DNA from: Cytospora piceicola
Lineage: Eukaryota > Ascomycota > Sordariomycetes > Diaporthales > Cytosporaceae
NCBI GenBank assembly: GCA_023375675.1
Contig: JALQBC010000002.1
Span: forward strand, 186,001 to 250,000
Length of the DNA: 64,000 nt
Direction of reading: 5' to 3'
This document shows, piece by piece, positions 1 to 11,675 of this stretch. The translations under genes and the position numbers were made by a program. Positions within the stretch are counted from its first letter, which is position 1. Every line of letters begins with the position of its first letter. Below the pieces are notes generated by a model. That model was not told the DNA's origin. It saw only the letters and a program-made list of their open reading frames with translations, and made no database searches.

Positions 1-286
1 AGATCGTCACTCGATGATACCCGCCGGGATCCTATCAAGTGTTTTGAGGCTCGCGCCTCGCTCTGGGTCGCTTCAATGGCTTTGGACGGACCAGGAGGCA
101 ACAGCCCCCCACTCAAGAATAGGGGCAGCTCGATTCGAAACCTTTAGGCTTATAAGAGCTCTTCTCGTGCCACCTTGAAACCCCTTTCTGGTGTCTTGCA
201 GAACGAAATCGCGCATGCCTCTCTCTGAGCGCATAACTTACTAACCCATCCTCTTCACCAACAGAAAGAAGGAACCCTTCGACGGC
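1..286 (+). promoter_or_regulatory. Upstream/5' leader of ERG4
   Basis: Non-coding sequence in front of the ERG4 start. A pyrimidine-rich stretch ending in TTGCAG near position 201 could be the 3' end of a 5'-UTR intron, but no matching donor can be assigned within the window. No other feature seen. Confidence 0.3.
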
Positions 287-2055
287 ATGGTTGAGACCCC
301 AGGTCGCCGTGTTTCTACCCGGCGCAAGACGCCCCTTTCCGTCGACGGATCGGACGCCGAAACCGACTCGCACTCTGCGGCAGAGACCACCTCCCTGCGC
401 TCGCGATCCTTACGGAAGCGCGGAGTCCCAAAGTTCGTGGAGCACCTCAACGAAGACGACATCCCCTCTCCAGCGACGCCCCTCGAAGAGCTGATGGGTG
501 AACCCACACACCATGCCAATGGCAACGGCAAGGCCAATGGCAACGGCAAAGCCAACGGCAACGGCAAGGCCAACGGCAAGGCCAATGGCGTCAATGGCGT
601 CAATGGCCACGCGGTGGAGGAGAAGGTCGTGGATGGCTGGAGGCCCGGCATGGACCCCAAGGTCGACTACTCTGGCAGGTTCGAGTTCGGTGGCTCCCTC
701 GGTGTGAGTGTCATGATGATCGGCTTCCCAGTCCTCATGTGGTACATGTGGATTGGGGCGACCTACTACGATGGCAAGATCCCTTCGCGGGAGCCCGGCC
801 AGAGCTGGAACGACTTCCTTGCGCACCTGTGCAACCTGGTCTACACCGGTGCGTACCCGACACAGAAGGCCTGGCTCATGTATTGGGTATTCCTCATCTT
901 TGAGGGCATCTTGTACCTCTTTGCGCCCGGAGTCCACGCCTACGGAAAGCCCCTACCCCACGAGGGCGGCAAGCAGCTCAAGTACTACTGCTCAGGCTTC
1001 ACCTCCCTGTACATCACCCTTGCCGTTGTTGCCGGCCTGCACTTGTCAGGCGTCTACAGGGCATCTAGCATCATCGACGAGTTCGGCCCCCTCCTATCCG
1101 TTGCGATCTTGTCGGGTTACCTGGTCGCCATTATCGCCTACTTCTCCGCCCTGATGCGCGGCGCCCAGCACCGCATGACCGGCTACCCCATCTACGACTT
1201 CTTCATGGGCGCCGAGCTTAACCCGCGCATGTTCGGCATCCTCGACTTCAAGATGTTCTTTGAGGTCCGCCTGCCCTGGTACACCCTCCTGCTGCTGAGC
1301 ATTAGCACCGCTGTGCGGCAGTACGAGAAGTACGGCTACGTCTCGGGCGAGGTCATATTCATCATCATGGCGCATTGGCTTTACGCCAACGCCTGCGCCA
1401 AGGGCGAGGAGCTCATCGTTACCACCTGGGACATGTACTACGAGAAGTGGGGCTTCATGCTCGTTTTCTGGAACATGGCCGGCGTGCCCCTGTCGTACTG
1501 CCACTGCACCATTTACCTCGCCAACCACGCCCCCGAGGAGTACCGCTGGAACCGCTACTTCCTCGCCGGCATGTTCGTCTCGTACCTGTTCGTCTACTGG
1601 GTCTGGGACAGCTGCAACGGCCAGAAGAACAGCTTCCGGTCCATGGAGCGCGGCACCTTCACCAAGCGCAACACCTTCCCCCAGGTCCCCTGGCAGTCCA
1701 TCAAGAACCCCCGCAAGATCCCCACGCCCACCGGCGACAGCATCCTGGTCGACGGCTGGTACGGAAAGGCGCGCAAGGTGCACTACACCTGCGACGCGTT
1801 CTTTGCCATCTGCTGGGGCCTGATCACGGGCTTCGACAGCCCCTTCCCGTGGTTCTACCCCGTCTTCTTCTGCGGCATGATCGCGCACCGTGCCGCGCGT
1901 GACATCGAGAGGTGCAGGGAGAAGTATGGTGACTCCTGGAAGGAGTATGAGAAGCAGGTTCCGTACCTGTTCATTCCTGTAAGTTTGAATCAGTGGGAAC
2001 ATCGAGATGTAGCCTGGATATTTGCTGACTGAATGACCCGCAGTATGTTATCTAA
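287..2055 (+). CDS. ERG4: Delta(24(24(1)))-sterol reductase (C-24(28) reductase), ERG4
   Basis: Last step of ergosterol synthesis: NADPH-dependent reduction of the C-24(28) double bond of ergosta-5,7,22,24(28)-tetraenol in the ER membrane. Two exons: 287-1978, intron 1979-2043 (GTAAGT...CAG), and a 12-nt last exon 2044-2055 coding only Tyr-Val-Ile-stop; spliced protein 567 aa. The ERG4/ERG24 signature [16 protein letters not shown] is seen mid-protein and the C-terminal signature [15 protein letters not shown] near the end. Multiple hydrophobic segments start around residue 140. The motif [19 protein letters not shown] and the overall sequence fit the fungal ERG4 branch rather than C-14 reductase ERG24. 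The N-terminal about 125 residues are an unconserved basic/Ser-rich tail with an Asn-Gly-Lys-Ala repeat (about residues 79-105). Without splicing the frame would run on to 2032 with a non-family tail, which supports the intron. Confidence 0.95.
517..612 (+). repeat. In-frame minisatellite in ERG4 (Asn-Gly-Lys/Val-Ala)
   Basis: Degenerate 6/12/18-nt units built from AATGGC, AACGGC and AAGGCC, coding [16 protein letters not shown] residues and then NGVNGVNG. The repeat keeps frame and lies in the non-conserved N-terminal tail before the first membrane segment. Confidence 0.85.
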
Positions 2056-3360
2056 TTCACTGGGAGAGGAACTGGATCATCCTTCGGGACATGGGAAAAG
2101 AAGAGAGATGATAGTCCAGAGGAGGATTATGGCGCTCGTCCGATTCCACCCGTACATATTGTAAAACTACTTGCCTTTAAATCTTGCATCGGTATACGGG
2201 TTGCGGGGGGGGGGGTCATGGAAACAAACAGTGGATAATAGACATGACCAAGACGGCTGTGGTCCTAGATGGAGCATTATGTGGCTCTAGAGGCGAGTGA
2301 CGGCAACTCGGACGCTCTAATAATATTAATCTGCCTCGTGGCAGAGAAAAAGAAAAGGGAGGAGGGGAGCGCTGTGTATATATACAACGGCAGAAATCTG
2401 TCCATACTCGAGTGGCTGATTCTTCGGCAGGGTCCCGTTGCGGCCGCTCTCGGGCGTCGCCATGGTAGCTGTACTGTAAAGAGTAGCATGGATAATGGCA
2501 TTGGAATTCGCAAAATGGACTGTTTTGGATATTCACACTCGCTGAATAAAGGCAAGGTGTCCGCCGTGCCCGCATCAGAGGACAATCATCCGGGCATAGA
2601 CCAAATAGTTGCAGTCATCATTCCCGTATTACCCACAGGACTGAGCAGCGAATTAACTTTCGCGAGGGCCATGTCAACTCAATATCTTGTGGCATCTTTT
2701 GCAGGGCAGTCTACTGAGATGGGGGATGTTCGAGAGCTGAAAGAAATACAGTCATAAACGATTCGCTGAGCTGCCGACGGAAATATAAACCAAAGCACCG
2801 TCAGGGCAGTCTGCCGTGCGGAAGCGAGGTGCCACAGATAGACATTGATTCGGCCGCGAATGCCTACCAAGGACTGTTGGGCGCCAGGATGTTCAAGTAG
2901 ATATTCAAGTCACAGAAAAATGGGAGACCAGCGTGCTGTAGTAATACAATGCAAACAAATCATGTTGTGATGCAGCCGAATGAACCCCGAAATCGCAGGA
3001 AACCAAGCAACATTACTCCCTTCCTAGACTACAATCTTCCGCCCCTCCCACATCTATGACGAGAAAACCAATGCTCCGGTCATAGCCTAATGTGACAATG
3101 ATACATGTATATGTCGGCTTTGGATGATGCTCTTGACATCGTCCATAGTATTCGTTCCAATCGTTTCGTTTCCCGGCCAAGACCAGATGCACCTGAGTGT
3201 TCAGGAGCATGTTGAACGTTTCGTTATTCCAAGCAAACCCGTGGATAGCATTCGACCGTGTCGTTCGATGTTCGATGAGCCTTTGGTAGACTCCCTTTCC
3301 GAGTCACAATTGCCAGCCCAACCCAGGTCGTATCCGCGGTCGACGTCGGCATGGAGGCGT
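2056..3360. other. Intergenic, convergent 3' ends of ERG4 and V-ATPase c
   Basis: Between two convergent genes. It holds a G11 homopolymer near 2205-2215 and several short open frames in different phases without recognisable protein features or codon consistency. I see no gene here. Confidence 0.5.
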
Positions 3361-4252
3361 TTAGCAGGAAACGTTCAGAGCGGCCTTTGAGTTCATAAGC
3401 AGGGCAACGATCAAGCCGTACAGACCTAAATGTTCTTGTTAGCTTCCAACGTGCCATAATGAGGGGGCGTGGGCAGGGGAGGAAGCTGTGTTGCTAAAAA
3501 TAACTCACCCAGAACTTCAGCAAAAATGAGAATCAGAATCATGCCGACGAAGAGCCTGGGCTGCTGAGCAGTACCGCGCACACCAGCATCACCAACAATA
3601 CCGATAGCGAAACCGGCAGCCATACCGGCGAGACCGACAGCCAGACCGGCGCCGAGCTGGATGAAGCCGGTGAATAGGGCGTAGTCGGCTTGTTTCAGGC
3701 CGTCAGAGATCAACACGGAGACGACGAGACCGTAGATACCAATGATACCAGCCATAATGACGGGGACAATGTCTAGAAGGTGGTCAGTATATCTGATGCC
3801 AGCTGGCCGTGCTGTTTAGCAGTGACGTACTCTTCACGATCAGGTCAGGTCGCAGGACACCCATGGCTGCGATACCCACGCCAGACTTGGCGGTACCGTA
3901 GGATGCTCCCAGACATGTGAAGACGATGGCAGCTGTGCAGCCCATGGCACCGAAGAAGGGCTAGAGCTGTGTTAGCATTGTATCTCGATGTTGTTTGTCT
4001 CCGACGGTTCGTCTCGGGTCGGTGGAACTCGGGATGATGACGACAGTAAACAGGCATCGACAGGGCAGGACTAACCGCGTAGACGGGGCTATGGAGTCAT
4101 GATGGTTAGCTTGGGGTCTTAATAGGAGCCTGAGCTTGATGCGAAGCTGAAGAATAGTGGTTCAAGATGATCGCATCCAGAGATTAAGCTTCAACGGAGT
4201 AGCAGGGGAGCTCGAAGGCATCGAGGCTGACGTACCAGAGATCTGTCGACAT
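3361..4252 (-). CDS. vma3: V-type H+-ATPase proteolipid subunit c (VMA3-like)
   Basis: Membrane rotor (V0) subunit of the vacuolar proton pump. Five exons on the minus strand: 4236-4252 (17 nt), 4076-4088 (13 nt), 3831-3960, 3509-3772, 3361-3425; introns 4089-4235, 3961-4075, 3773-3830 and 3426-3508, all GT-AG. The joined product is 162 aa, the family length, beginning MSTDLCPVYAPFFGAMG and ending [17 protein letters not shown]. Four hydrophobic helices and Gly-rich helix packing ([18 protein letters not shown]) are seen. The proton-carrying Glu is in [13 protein letters not shown] of helix 4. The gene diverges from SNU13 across a 916-bp shared upstream region. The first two exons are exceptionally short. 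Confidence 0.95.
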
Positions 4253-5168
4253 TTTGGCGGTTGCTTAGAGGGGATGTTTCTAAAAAGAGTTGACTTGAAA
4301 AGAGAGCACGAAGGCGAATGGACTCGAAGTTGGGTCTTGTGGTGATGGAAGCTCTAAGGTTGTCGGAAGTAAAGTGGTTGTTGGGGCGGCGAGTAGTGGT
4401 GGTGGTAGCTTTGGCCTGGGATGATGGGAGGTGACGGCTCGAGTTGGCGAGGTGTGTTCCAGGTTTCCCTTTGATTGGGGCAAGGTTTTGCTCTGAGCTG
4501 CGCTGCGGCAACGGATCAGTGGGTCCACCCCAGCTCCCTGACTAAGAAAAGATGAAGCACGGACCAAGCCAGCGTTGCCAGCCTGCCAGCGTGTGTGCCA
4601 GACTGTTGGCTAGGTAGGTAAGTAGGTACCTAGCAGCCTGAGTAGAGAATTAGAACCCTACTACTGTGGTAAACTCCTCTCCAGGCCTCTACAGTAGGTA
4701 TTACCTGAACCCTCAAGTTTTCCAACCATCTTTACTGAACTCCCACCTAGCATGGGGTATTATTCTCACACATAGTTCTACTGAAGCTTAACCTTAGTTT
4801 TTAGGCATACCAATATCTGAAGCTCAACCACCGTTGGCAAATTGTGGTGGTTCTGCACTTTAGGTACTCTATCCAGGGTTGACCGGTTCGATTCTTTCGG
4901 CGACCAGCTTTAACGCGCAGGGTTCAATCAAATGTTGGGCAGGCTAGGAAGCGGTAGTCGCAACAACCAAATGCCCTATCGGCTTATCGGTGCGCTTTGG
5001 ACCCACTTGCCGAGAAATATTTCGATTAAGGCCCGAGTTCAACTTTTCAGTACAGCATCACACAACGCAACTCCACATAATTCTTCCCTTCAAGACACAG
5101 GGCGATCTACGGAAAGGAACCCTGTTACTACACCCCCTAAAAGCGATTCAAACCCACCAGCCATCATC
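4253..5168. promoter_or_regulatory. Divergent upstream region of vma3 and SNU13
   Basis: 916 bp between two divergent start codons, expected to hold both promoters. It contains a cluster of AGGTAGGTA/ACCTAGC elements around 4612-4632. From 4932 onward the sequence stays open in frame with the SNU13 start. No other gene is supported. Confidence 0.4.
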
Positions 5169-5626
5169 ATGTCTAACCAGAACGAGTCCGCCGCTTGGCC
5201 CATCGCCGATGCTGCCATGTCCCAGGAGATCCTGGACTTGATCCAGTCGGCAAGCCACTACCGTCAGCTCAAGAAGGGAGCCAACGAGGCCACCAAGGCT
5301 CTCAACAGAGGAACCGCTGAGGTCAGTACTGACTTCATCTCCTGAACGCCCGATCAAGTATCGCACGGAGAACTGACAATTTTGATACAATACAGGTCGT
5401 TGTCCTTGCCGCCGACACCACCCCTCTGGCTATTCTCCTGCACATCCCTCTCCTGTCTGAGGACAAGAACACTCCTTACGTTTACGTCCCCTCCAAGGTC
5501 GCCCTTGGCCGTGCTTGCGGTGTCTCCCGCGCCGTCATTGCTGCTGCCATTACCTCCAACGAGGCTTCCGACCTGATGGGCCAGATTCGCGCTCTCAAGG
5601 ACAAGGTTGAGAGACTGGCTATCTAG
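5169..5626 (+). CDS. SNU13: SNU13 / 15.5K / NHP2L1 RNA-binding protein
   Basis: L7Ae-family kink-turn RNA-binding protein of the U4/U6.U5 tri-snRNP and of box C/D snoRNPs (U3); nuclear/nucleolar. Exons 5169-5321 and 5396-5626, intron 5322-5395 (GTCAGT...CAG) placed between GTAE and VVVLAADTTP. The product is 127 aa, matching the family (about 126-128). The L7Ae signature region is complete: LLSEDKNTPYVYVPSK and VALGRACGVSRAVIAAAI, with the usual C-terminal KDKVERL-AI. The start at 5169 gives the conserved N-terminus SNQNESAAWPIADAAMSQ; an in-frame ATG 79 codons upstream would add a tail absent from known members, so it was not chosen. Confidence 0.95.
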
Positions 5627-6746
5627 AGTACTCTGGTACCGGGTTCGGGTTTGGTTATTTACGACGAAACAAATAGTACCGTTATCCACTTCACAGTTTG
5701 CTCCCCATGACGGGCTGCGAGTGATAGGGACAAGGGTATATGAGGTTGGCTACGGAATTTGTTCCCTTGGACAAATGAGCCAAGGGAAGGGTTATTGATA
5801 GCAAATAAAGCACAAAAAAACTCGCATTCTCCTCAAAAAGCTCTGCCAGGTTGTCTTGTTGTCCAGCGACGCCATCAAAGCTGCAGTCAAGTGAGACCGT
5901 AGCGACTTTCCGTATGTCAGGTCCATCGTTCTCAGTTGCCCAATAGCACGGGCGACCGTCAGACGGCTTGACCATGTGGTTGGAAATGCCGCCTGCGCTG
6001 TGTATGCGAAGTATGGCAGGGCAAATGGTCGCGGCCAGAGAGGTTCGGAGGCAGAAGTTGGTCTGCTTGTGGCCAATCATTGGCCAAATCTGGTGGAGGC
6101 GGCCATTGAATCGACCATTCGGTAGGTAGGTTATAAAGAAACCAGCGAGAATTATACTTGAATTTGTTGAAACAGGCACCAAAACTACGGATATGGCACT
6201 GGGGTGAGGACTGCCCAACCTAACCTTGAAAGTCCCAAATCGAAGTCGAATGTTAAACTGGAAGCTTCAAGTTACCTAGGTACTGAAGTATCTACTCTTT
6301 ACTAGGACCCGTGGACCGCTTGATACTATGTGACAGTTGGCATGCAGGAGACCAACAAATCACCCTCCGATGCCGCCAAGAAAACATGGCCATACGTCAT
6401 GTTCAAGTGGACAATAAACGTCGGGTGTGTGCAGTGGTGTGATGTACTTGCTGGGCGTACTACACAGTAGTACACTCACTGCAGCTCCCGCATGTGCAAG
6501 TGGGAAGTGCAAGTGCCCCGCCAATCCAACCGCGACCTCGCCCATCAAAACGACATCATCATCTGAGATGGTCTTTAGTCTTTTGACCCTGAGACCATGA
6601 CCCCTTCCTACTCCGTATTCCTAATTATACACTTTGACAAGGTTCCATTATTTACGGTACATGGCTATGGTCTGATCACCTAATTCTTATGCATCTCTTT
6701 CTTCCAATCCCCAAAGGTTGCTTCATCCCAACCACAACAACGTAAT
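5627..6746. other. Intergenic, SNU13 3' side to SAC phosphatase upstream region
   Basis: Contains the SNU13 3' flank and the promoter of the next gene. The elements CCTAGGTACTGAAGTA near 6275-6290 recur elsewhere in the window. An open frame of 175 codons on the minus strand (5691-6218) shows no recognisable protein features and was left out. Confidence 0.45.
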
Positions 6747-9700
6747 ATGCCCTCACTCGCGCGCAAGGTGCTTGTAGCCGCCGCAGTGGACGGCCTCATC
6801 ATCCAGCCCCTTGCAGTCAAGAAAGAGCAGCGACCCTCACCTCCTGTGAGGATACGATACGGAGATGCTGCCATATCGTTTGTCTCTCGAGATGCACTGC
6901 CTAACACCGATAACCCCAATTCCTCGTTCGAGGCTTTTGGCATTGTTGGTATGTTCTTGCGCCCACGGGAGATAGGCCCTTGACACGCTGTTGTTGAATT
7001 GTCTGGACAACTGCTGATGCCACTGGCTCTCTTACAGGACTTGTAACCGTTTCACGCTTCAGCTACCTTGTCTCGATCACGCGCCGTCAGCAAGTAGCCG
7101 TTATCCGTGGCTCGCCCGTCTACATAATCACCGAGGTTGCCCTCACGCCATGTTCGTCGTATCACGATGCGAACGAGTCGGTTGCCAAGACTGCTACACA
7201 ACTACATAATAAAGCTGTTGGCGAGACAGCAGGGGATGATAGTGATACGGACATTGGTGACGACGACACAGATGCGGCTTCTGTAAAAAGCGACGAGGTC
7301 CCCACGGACGATGAAAGACCTGAGACAGCAGAAGATGCCAAGGCATCCGCTACGACTGTCGCGAGAGATGTTATGTCCCGCCGTGGCAGCTACGGTCGCT
7401 TTGCGCAGCGTTGGTTCAGTAACAGTGGCTGGACGCTGGAGCAGAAAAGGAACATGGGCTTGAGCCAGTCGGAGGAAAACGTTAATGCTGTGGAGGGAGA
7501 TGCGGACGCAAATGTTCCTGGTGATCCGAAGGCCCCTGCGGCAACAAAGGAGGACACTTCATCGCCAGAAGCTGCGGGGGTACCTGTCAAAGACGCAAAG
7601 GAGGAGGCTCAGGCGCCACCGTCGCTCCTGCCCAAGCTTTTGCGAACCACCCAAATCCTTTTCGGTTCATCGAACTATTACTTTTGTTACGACTACGATA
7701 TCACACGGAGTCTCCCAAGACAGCGGGAGACTGCCGCGCAAGCCGGTGCGCCACTCCACCAAAGGGCAGACCCCACGTACTTCTGGAACCACCACATGAT
7801 ACAGCCCATCATCGACGCCGGTGTGGATTCATTGGCATTGCCACTCATGAAAGGCTTTGTGGGTCAAAGGACGTTCACCGTGGATAGTAAACCAGCACAA
7901 GTGGACGAATTCAAGGGCTCGGTCGAGATGAATGACTTTGCGAACACTGGACCAAATCCCGAAACGCCCCCCTCGTCGCCTCCGAACGAAAGAGGCTCTG
8001 TGTCGGTGAGGTCGTCGGAAAGACAGTTTGATATCACTGTGCTTTCGAGGCGCTCCATAAAGAGGGCAGGATTGCGATACCATCGCCGTGGTATTGACGA
8101 GGATGGTTACTGCGCCAACTCGGTCGAAACGGAGCAGATTCTATCACCTGCAGTCATGAATGCAGAGTCAAAAGTCTGCTCTTTTATCCAAATACGGGGC
8201 AGCATACCTGTGTTTTTCACTCAAAGCCCCTACTCACTGAAGCCTACACCGGTTTTCCGATATTCTGACGAGGCCAATTTCCAGGCATTGAAGAGGCATT
8301 TCGACCGGCTGCAGAAACAGTATGGGTCTCTTCAAATCGCCAACCTGGTGGAGAAGCATGGTGTCGAGGCTCTGATAGGCGAGAAATATCAGAAGGGGGT
8401 AGAGCGGTACAATGAAGAAAACTCAGAAGACAAGAAGGTGCCTTTCGAGTGGTTTGACTTCCACGACGCTTGTCGAGGAATGAAGTTCGAAAATGTCCAA
8501 AAGCTTATAGACACTCTCAAGGACCAACTCGACAGCTTCGGAAGCACTATCGAACTGGATGGTGAGATCAAGACCCAACAGAAGGGAACTATACGGACCA
8601 ACTGCATGGACTGTCTGGACCGAACGAATGTCTGCCAGAGTTCTATCGCCAAGTACATGTTGGATGCGCAGCTTAAGGAGCAAGGCTTCGACATGACTGC
8701 GCAGCAGGACCAGGTGACCACTTGGTTCAACACACTGTGGGCGGATAATGGAGATGCTATTTCGAAGCAGTACGCATCGACAGCGGCGATGAAGGGCGAC
8801 TATACGAGGACTAAGAAGAGGGATTACCGAGGTGCGCTTGCGGATGCTGGGCTGGGGTTGACGCGGTTCTACAATGGGTGAGTAAAAGTCAAGAGACGTT
8901 CGGTTCCTCGCGGGAACCTACGCACGAGACAATCTCAGGCAAATACTAACGGATGTATAGCATGGTCAATGACTTCTTCCTCCAAGCGACTATCGATTTC
9001 CTGCTGGGCAACGTGACATGGCTCGTTTTCGACGAATTTGAGGCGAATATGATGACAAAGGACCCCGCCGTCAACATCCAAAAAATGCGAGATCAGGCCA
9101 TCGAACTCTGCCAGAAGCGCGTTGTCGAGGATACGAAAGAAGAATTCATTGGTGGATGGACATTCCTTAGTCCTGCGACAACAGATCGCATCACCGCAAC
9201 AACATTTCAAGAGGTCATTTTCCTCCTCACTGATACCGCAATGTATCTGTGTCGGTTCGACTGGAACCTCGAAAAGGTCTCCTCGTTTGACCGTATCCTT
9301 TTGTCGCATGTGGAGAACATCAAGTTCGGGACGTATATCACCTCGACTCAAACCAGTACTCAGACCGACGAGTCGAAGAACCTTGGCGTCGTTGTCACGT
9401 ACAAGCCGGGGTCTAACGACTACCGGCGCGTCAATACCCGCTCCCTCACTAGCCGTAAGAACAGCCGGGCAGAAGGCGACGACTCACAAAGCAACCCTTC
9501 GTCCCCCGTCCAGGCCAAGCTCACGGGGCTCCTCGGCCGCAACAAGGAATCCGGCTCTCTTGAGCTCAAGAGGATCGCCCTCAAGGCGCCCTACTCCAGT
9601 TCGGCGGTAGCAGACATCAGCGGCGCGTCACGGATGAGCGAGATCCAGCTCGTCACGAATGTGTGTCACGAGATTGAGAGGCTTGTGTTCCTGAACCAGC

Positions 9701-9837
9701 CCGTGTCGGGAACGGCGGAGCAGAAGAGGGAGAGTTTAATCGAGAAGGGGGACATTGTCACTCTGGCGGAAGCGAAGAAGAATGTGGGGATTTTCGAGCA
9801 GCTGGGATATTCTATTAAGAGGCTAGTCTGGGCGTAG
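6747..9837 (+). CDS. SAC-domain phosphoinositide phosphatase with hSac2 domain
   Basis: Predicted phosphatidylinositol phosphate phosphatase at endomembranes. Exons 6747-6948, 7038-8877, 8961-9837; introns 6949-7037 and 8878-8960; 972 aa. The SAC domain is split by a long acidic/Ser-Thr/Ala-rich insert (about residues 115-240) after VAVIRGSPVYIITEVAL, then resumes with YYFCYDYDITRSL, SRRSIKRAGLRYHRRGIDEDG and SFIQIRGSIPVFF. The catalytic CX5R(T) motif is intact: NCMDCLDRTNVCQS (about residue 625). The C-terminal third (VIFLLTDTAMYLCRFDWNLEKV) resembles the hSac2 domain of the INPP5F/Sac2 type, absent from yeast Sac1. No C-terminal transmembrane pair is seen, also unlike Sac1. So it is more likely a Sac2/INPP5F-like PI4P phosphatase than the ER Sac1; this assignment is inferred. 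Confidence 0.88.
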
Positions 9838-10538
9838 AGTGAGCTCTGAAGTGGTCCAGCTTCACGCTGATGAGGGAGAGGGGTAGTTAAAGGTTTGCAT
9901 CGAGTTATTTGCATTACAGGAGGATGTGGTTTAGAGCATAGTATACAGTGCATTGGCAATGGGTCTAAAATATGTGAAGTGGCCTTAATTAATATATCTA
10001 CTATACCAGTCAACACCAGGATTCCTACTGTATGGAAGTGGTATTCGACTCGTTATTCCTCCGGTAAGATTTCTGTATATTATTCACCGCCCACCCTAAT
10101 CCACAGGTGAGGCTAAGTTTATATCTAATGGTCCTCGCCACAGTTGCATTCATATAGAGCCAATTCAAGGTGCAACAGTGTCTGATATTGGGACAGTGTT
10201 GTATTTTCGATTCTCTCCTGTAGCGTACCTCTTCTCTGCTTCTTGCCACACCTCCCTTGCTTATCTATTCGTCGAGCACCCCGGGCCCCATCCTCCATGT
10301 CTCTATATTTCCTATACGTCCGACAATCTCATGGCATGCCACTAGTCGCCCTGGCCCAAGTTGAAGCCGCACCCTCGACACTGTGTCTTACATCTCTCCT
10401 CAACCTAGCCTAGGCCCAGGTCGATGTGTCAATGGCAGCTTCACACCGCCCCGTTGGTAAGAGGGTCTTTGAAAAGGGTACCTCATACTGAAGGATATCA
10501 CAGTGATGATAAATGGAGTAATTTCTTATTAACCAACC
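9838..10538. other. Intergenic, convergent 3' ends
   Basis: Between the convergent SAC phosphatase and BMT6-like genes. AT-richer than its surroundings; no coding or RNA feature recognised. Confidence 0.45.
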
Positions 10539-11675
10539 TCAATCAGAATCATCCGTGCCGCAGGCTCGGTATAGATGCATCTGATACCGCATGTCCTCAA
10601 GCGGTATCGGATACCTGAGGTCCTGTGACAGCCGGAACCAGACCGAATCCTCCGACTCGACCTTCTCCCAGGCGCCCGTCGTCTCCAGCAGGATCTTGTC
10701 GAGGAGCCACTGCATCGGGTACTTCTTCGACTCCTTGCCGACCGTGGCCTCGGAGTAGCTGCCCGGGCTGTCGATGACCAGGAGCAGGGACCCAACCGGG
10801 ACGGTCGCCGTCAGGTTGAGGAGGAAGCTGGTGGTCTTGCCCATGCCGCCGACGGTGAAGAGCTCGTTGAGCGTGAAGAGCAGGGTGATGAGGGCCAGGT
10901 GGGTCGACCCCACGAGGGCCGAGATCTCATCTTTCTTGAGCGTCAGGACATCGGTCTGCCTGAAGGTGACGCCCGCCAGGCGATCCAGGTCGGCGATTGG
11001 GGTGTTTGCAGCCTGTACCGCTGCGCTGGCGTATTTTGAAATTGGTGGCGGCTTTGCGAGTTCTGCGCGCAGTGTCTCGACGACGCCCGCCCATGGCGCG
11101 ACGTCGAGGAGTGCGACGGAGTTGGGGATTGGTGAGTCTTGCTGGCCTAGGAAGGACCCGAATGCGACTATCTCGGCTGCGGCACCTCCTATTGATACCA
11201 CATTCAGGCGAGCCTCTGTTTCCCCCTCGGCCTCAGCACCTCCATCGTGTGCCTCCTTTGCCCGTAATAGCTCATCCAGATGCGGGCGTATCCTATCCAG
11301 GACGGAGGCATAGCACAGTGCCCTCGTCGGGCTCCACCGCGCGGCATATGCCTCGTTGTACCTTTCGTTTCCGAAGGCCTTGTCGAAGTCCCGGTTGAAG
11401 AGGGCGGTCTTGAGTTCCTGGAGGATGGTGTAGAATTGGTCTGACGAGAGCACAGACTTGAAAGAGTCTCTAAAAATGTTCAAGATTTTCTGCTGGAAAA
11501 CCTTCCTTTGTGCTATGCCAATTCTCACTGGATGGTCGGTCTCACTGCCATCGTCGGGCTTGTCTGAGTTTGCTTGCTTGCCGGAGGGTTTGGGGGGGGC
11601 CTTAGGCTTTGATGATGATTGTGGAGCGGGCTTTGTTTTCTCTGCCGACCTGACATTTCCTTTTGGTCTGCCCAT
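10539..11675 (-). CDS. BMT6: 25S rRNA (uridine-N3) methyltransferase, BMT6-like
   Basis: Single exon, 378 aa. It resembles the fungal family formerly called DUF3115 (yeast Bmt6, m3U2843 of 25S rRNA), a SAM-dependent nucleolar base methyltransferase. The N-terminus MGRPKG plus about 45 Lys/Pro/Ser-rich residues fits a nucleolar tail. The conserved block VFQQKILNIFRDSFKSVL is followed by the Rossmann fold: motif I VVSIGGAAAEIVAFGSFL, acidic motif II VALLDVAPWAGVV, then LALITLLFTLNELF and a late SLLLVIDSPGSYSE strand, with a C-terminal MRYQMHLYRACG. Start chosen at the only ATG giving the family N-terminus. Family assignment is by recognition, not by search; the exact target uridine is inferred. 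Confidence 0.8.
   Translation of the reverse strand: MGRPKGNVRSAEKTKPAPQSSSKPKAPPKPSGKQANSDKPDDGSETDHPVRIGIAQRKVFQQKILNIFRDSFKSVLSSDQFYTILQELKTALFNRDFDKAFGNERYNEAYAARWSPTRALCYASVLDRIRPHLDELLRAKEAHDGGAEAEGETEARLNVVSIGGAAAEIVAFGSFLGQQDSPIPNSVALLDVAPWAGVVETLRAELAKPPPISKYASAAVQAANTPIADLDRLAGVTFRQTDVLTLKKDEISALVGSTHLALITLLFTLNELFTVGGMGKTTSFLLNLTATVPVGSLLLVIDSPGSYSEATVGKESKKYPMQWLLDKILLETTGAWEKVESEDSVWFRLSQDLRYPIPLEDMRYQMHLYRACGTDDSD

Noticed and set aside
241..2002. Long open frames on the opposite strand and other phases across ERG4 (for example 1094-2002 minus)
   Set aside because: Shadows of a GC-rich coding region; the plus-strand frame has clear ERG4 motifs.
2269..2757. 162-codon plus-strand frame downstream of ERG4
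   Set aside because: No domain, no homology recognised, lies in a convergent 3' region and overlaps comparable frames on the other strand.
4873..4905. GGTTCGATTC resembling a tRNA B box
   Set aside because: No T-stem pairing, acceptor stem or A box around it.
5691..6218. 175-codon minus-strand frame
   Set aside because: Composition and lack of motifs look non-coding.
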